Assembly (NCBI GenBank): GCA_047638815.1
Contig: JBLIMR010000026.1
Location: 1 to 33,356 of the forward strand
Reading direction: 5' to 3'
Source: JAJRRH01 sp047638815
GTDB taxonomy: Bacteria > Bacteroidota > Bacteroidia > Flavobacteriales_D > JABDKJ01
DNA: 33,356 nt
This document shows positions 32,485 through 33,356 of the stretch, in pieces. Position 1 is the stretch's first letter, and every line of letters begins with the position of its first letter. The notes beneath the pieces are model-generated. The model saw only the letters and a list, made by a program, of their open reading frames with translations, had not been told where the DNA came from and searched no databases. Both the position numbers and the translations under genes were made by a program.

Positions 32485-33356
32485 TTACTTCTTGAATACC
32501 ATTACTGATTCCAATGCAATTTCATCCTTAATGGCTTTATCGCCTAAAGCCTGCACAATTGAACCTGATTTGTAAACAACGCCAAAATCTGTTCTGTCAA
32601 AAACTATATTAGAAGTCATTTTGATTTGATTACCATCCATTTCAACATAAGATCCGGTGATTTTCATAGACTTCACCTTATCACGTATTTTTAATTCTCC
32701 TTTGCAAACAACTTTTCCATCCTTCATAGAACCGCCACCGATATTCAAAGTTGCTCTTGGGTATTTTTCCACTTCGAAAAAATCAGCATCTTTAAGGTGA
32801 CCCGTTAAATTTGCAGCAGCATCTTTGTCACCAGGAATACTCGCTTCAAGCGTATTCATATCTATTTCAAAATAGCCATTCTTGATAGCGCCATTTGGTT
32901 CAACAGAAATCCATCCCTTGGTAAAAGACAATGTACCATCGTGATCATCACCAATAATTTTCGAACCTCTCCAAATCATCTCACTGCTTTCTGCTTCAAG
33001 TACATATCGCTCTCCATTGATATTGTATGTCTGCATAGGAGGTTTAGTATTCTTATCTTGAACAGCACTTTTATCTTGAACAACACTTTTATCTTGAGCA
33101 GCACTTTTATCCTGATTTTCGACAGCAGTAATTACAGCTGCGGCACCTGCATTGTTTACGTCCGAGTGATCATTTCCACTACCATGTCCTCCAAGAATTG
33201 GTGCAATCACCAATCCAATAAGGCAAGTCAGTTTAATAAGAATATTCATTGAAGGACCCGAAGTATCTTTGAATGGATCTCCAACAGTATCACCAGTAAT
33301 AGCAGCAGTATGTGCATCTGAACCTTTATATGTCATTTCACCATTGATCATTACAC
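32485..33356 (-). CDS. Membrane pyrophosphatase C-terminus fused to a YceI-like domain (5' end outside the window)
   Basis: The frame is open to the right edge, so the gene is partial; residue numbers count from the Met at 33351, which is internal. The first part (MTYKGSDAHTAAITGDTVGD, then PFKDTSGPSMN and the membrane helix NILIKLTCLIGLVIAPIL, to about 55) is the conserved end of ion-translocating membrane pyrophosphatase (HppA type). It continues without a stop into a linker (about 55-110) holding four six-residue QDKSAV-type repeats (18-bp tandem at 33043-33114), then a YceI-like domain (about 116-287) with MIWRGSKIIGDDHDGTL, YFEIDMNTLEA, HLKDADFFEVEKYPRATL and IVFDRTDFGVVY. YceI proteins are periplasmic lipid or isoprenoid-quinone binders. 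Membrane pyrophosphatases end on the outer side of the membrane, so the YceI domain would be periplasmic. H+ versus Na+ specificity lies outside the window. Confidence 0.88.
   Translation of the reverse strand, partial: VMINGEMTYKGSDAHTAAITGDTVGDPFKDTSGPSMNILIKLTCLIGLVIAPILGGHGSGNDHSDVNNAGAAAVITAVENQDKSAAQDKSVVQDKSAVQDKNTKPPMQTYNINGERYVLEAESSEMIWRGSKIIGDDHDGTLSFTKGWISVEPNGAIKNGYFEIDMNTLEASIPGDKDAAANLTGHLKDADFFEVEKYPRATLNIGGGSMKDGKVVCKGELKIRDKVKSMKITGSYVEMDGNQIKMTSNIVFDRTDFGVVYKSGSIVQALGDKAIKDEIALESVMVFKK

Noticed and set aside
33043..33114. CRISPR-like array in the pyrophosphatase-YceI gene
   Set aside because: The 18-bp units are directly adjacent, without spacers, and encode an in-frame six-residue linker repeat.

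Overview
The window comes from a member of the Bacteroidota. The evidence is two proteins with type IX secretion (T9SS) C-terminal sorting domains, SprB/PKD-type adhesin repeats, a DUF4290 gene overlapping murA, promoter elements of the Bacteroidota form TTG-N(16-20)-TAnnTTTG, and start codons without obvious Shine-Dalgarno sites. Base composition looks AT-rich. I cannot name the genus; a free-living gliding or saprospirian/cytophagal lineage would fit.

Region 1 (1-6204, minus strand) is the fused str-S10 ribosomal operon, read rpsL-rpsG-fusA-rpsJ-rplC-rplD-rplW-rplB-rpsS-rplV. There is no tuf gene between fusA and rpsJ, rplV runs off the left edge, and a two-part promoter lies upstream of rpsL. 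Region 2 (6404-11175, plus) holds a UvrD/PcrA helicase, a repeat-bearing spacer, an LRR secreted-protein gene broken by a frameshift and a nonsense codon, and a sodium/calcium exchanger-family gene whose ATG directly follows the broken gene's stop. Region 3 (11537-14231, plus) holds DUF4290-murA with overlapping codons, then a membrane-anchored TlpA-like thioredoxin. MurA carries Asp where the fosfomycin-sensitive enzymes have the catalytic-loop Cys.

Region 4 (14661-16401, plus) is grpE-dnaJ, flanked on both sides by copies of a palindromic intergenic repeat; its DnaJ keeps only two of the four CxxCxGxG zinc motifs. Region 5 (16855-25713, minus) contains a large secreted M43 metallopeptidase with PKD and SprB repeats and a T9SS tail, thyA-folA, a Ppx/GppA phosphatase, a TPR lipoprotein with a strong promoter and terminator, and folK-deoxynucleoside kinase. 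Region 6 (25825-32056) contains sppA, a convergent secreted Kelch protein, a GH3-family protein, a secreted hypothetical protein and a second deoxynucleoside kinase. Region 7 (32118-33356) is a spacer with an inverted-repeat-bounded segment and a REP-like hairpin, followed by the 3' end of a membrane pyrophosphatase gene fused in frame to a YceI-like domain.

Themes: translation and protein folding (ribosomal operon, GrpE/DnaJ), cell envelope (MurA, SppA, T9SS cargo, TPR lipoprotein), and folate/dTMP and deoxynucleoside metabolism (thyA, folA, folK, two dNKs). The most unusual items are the pyrophosphatase-YceI fusion, the Asp-type MurA and the reduced DnaJ zinc domain. I did not see a defence system, CRISPR array, intact insertion sequence, rRNA or tRNA gene.
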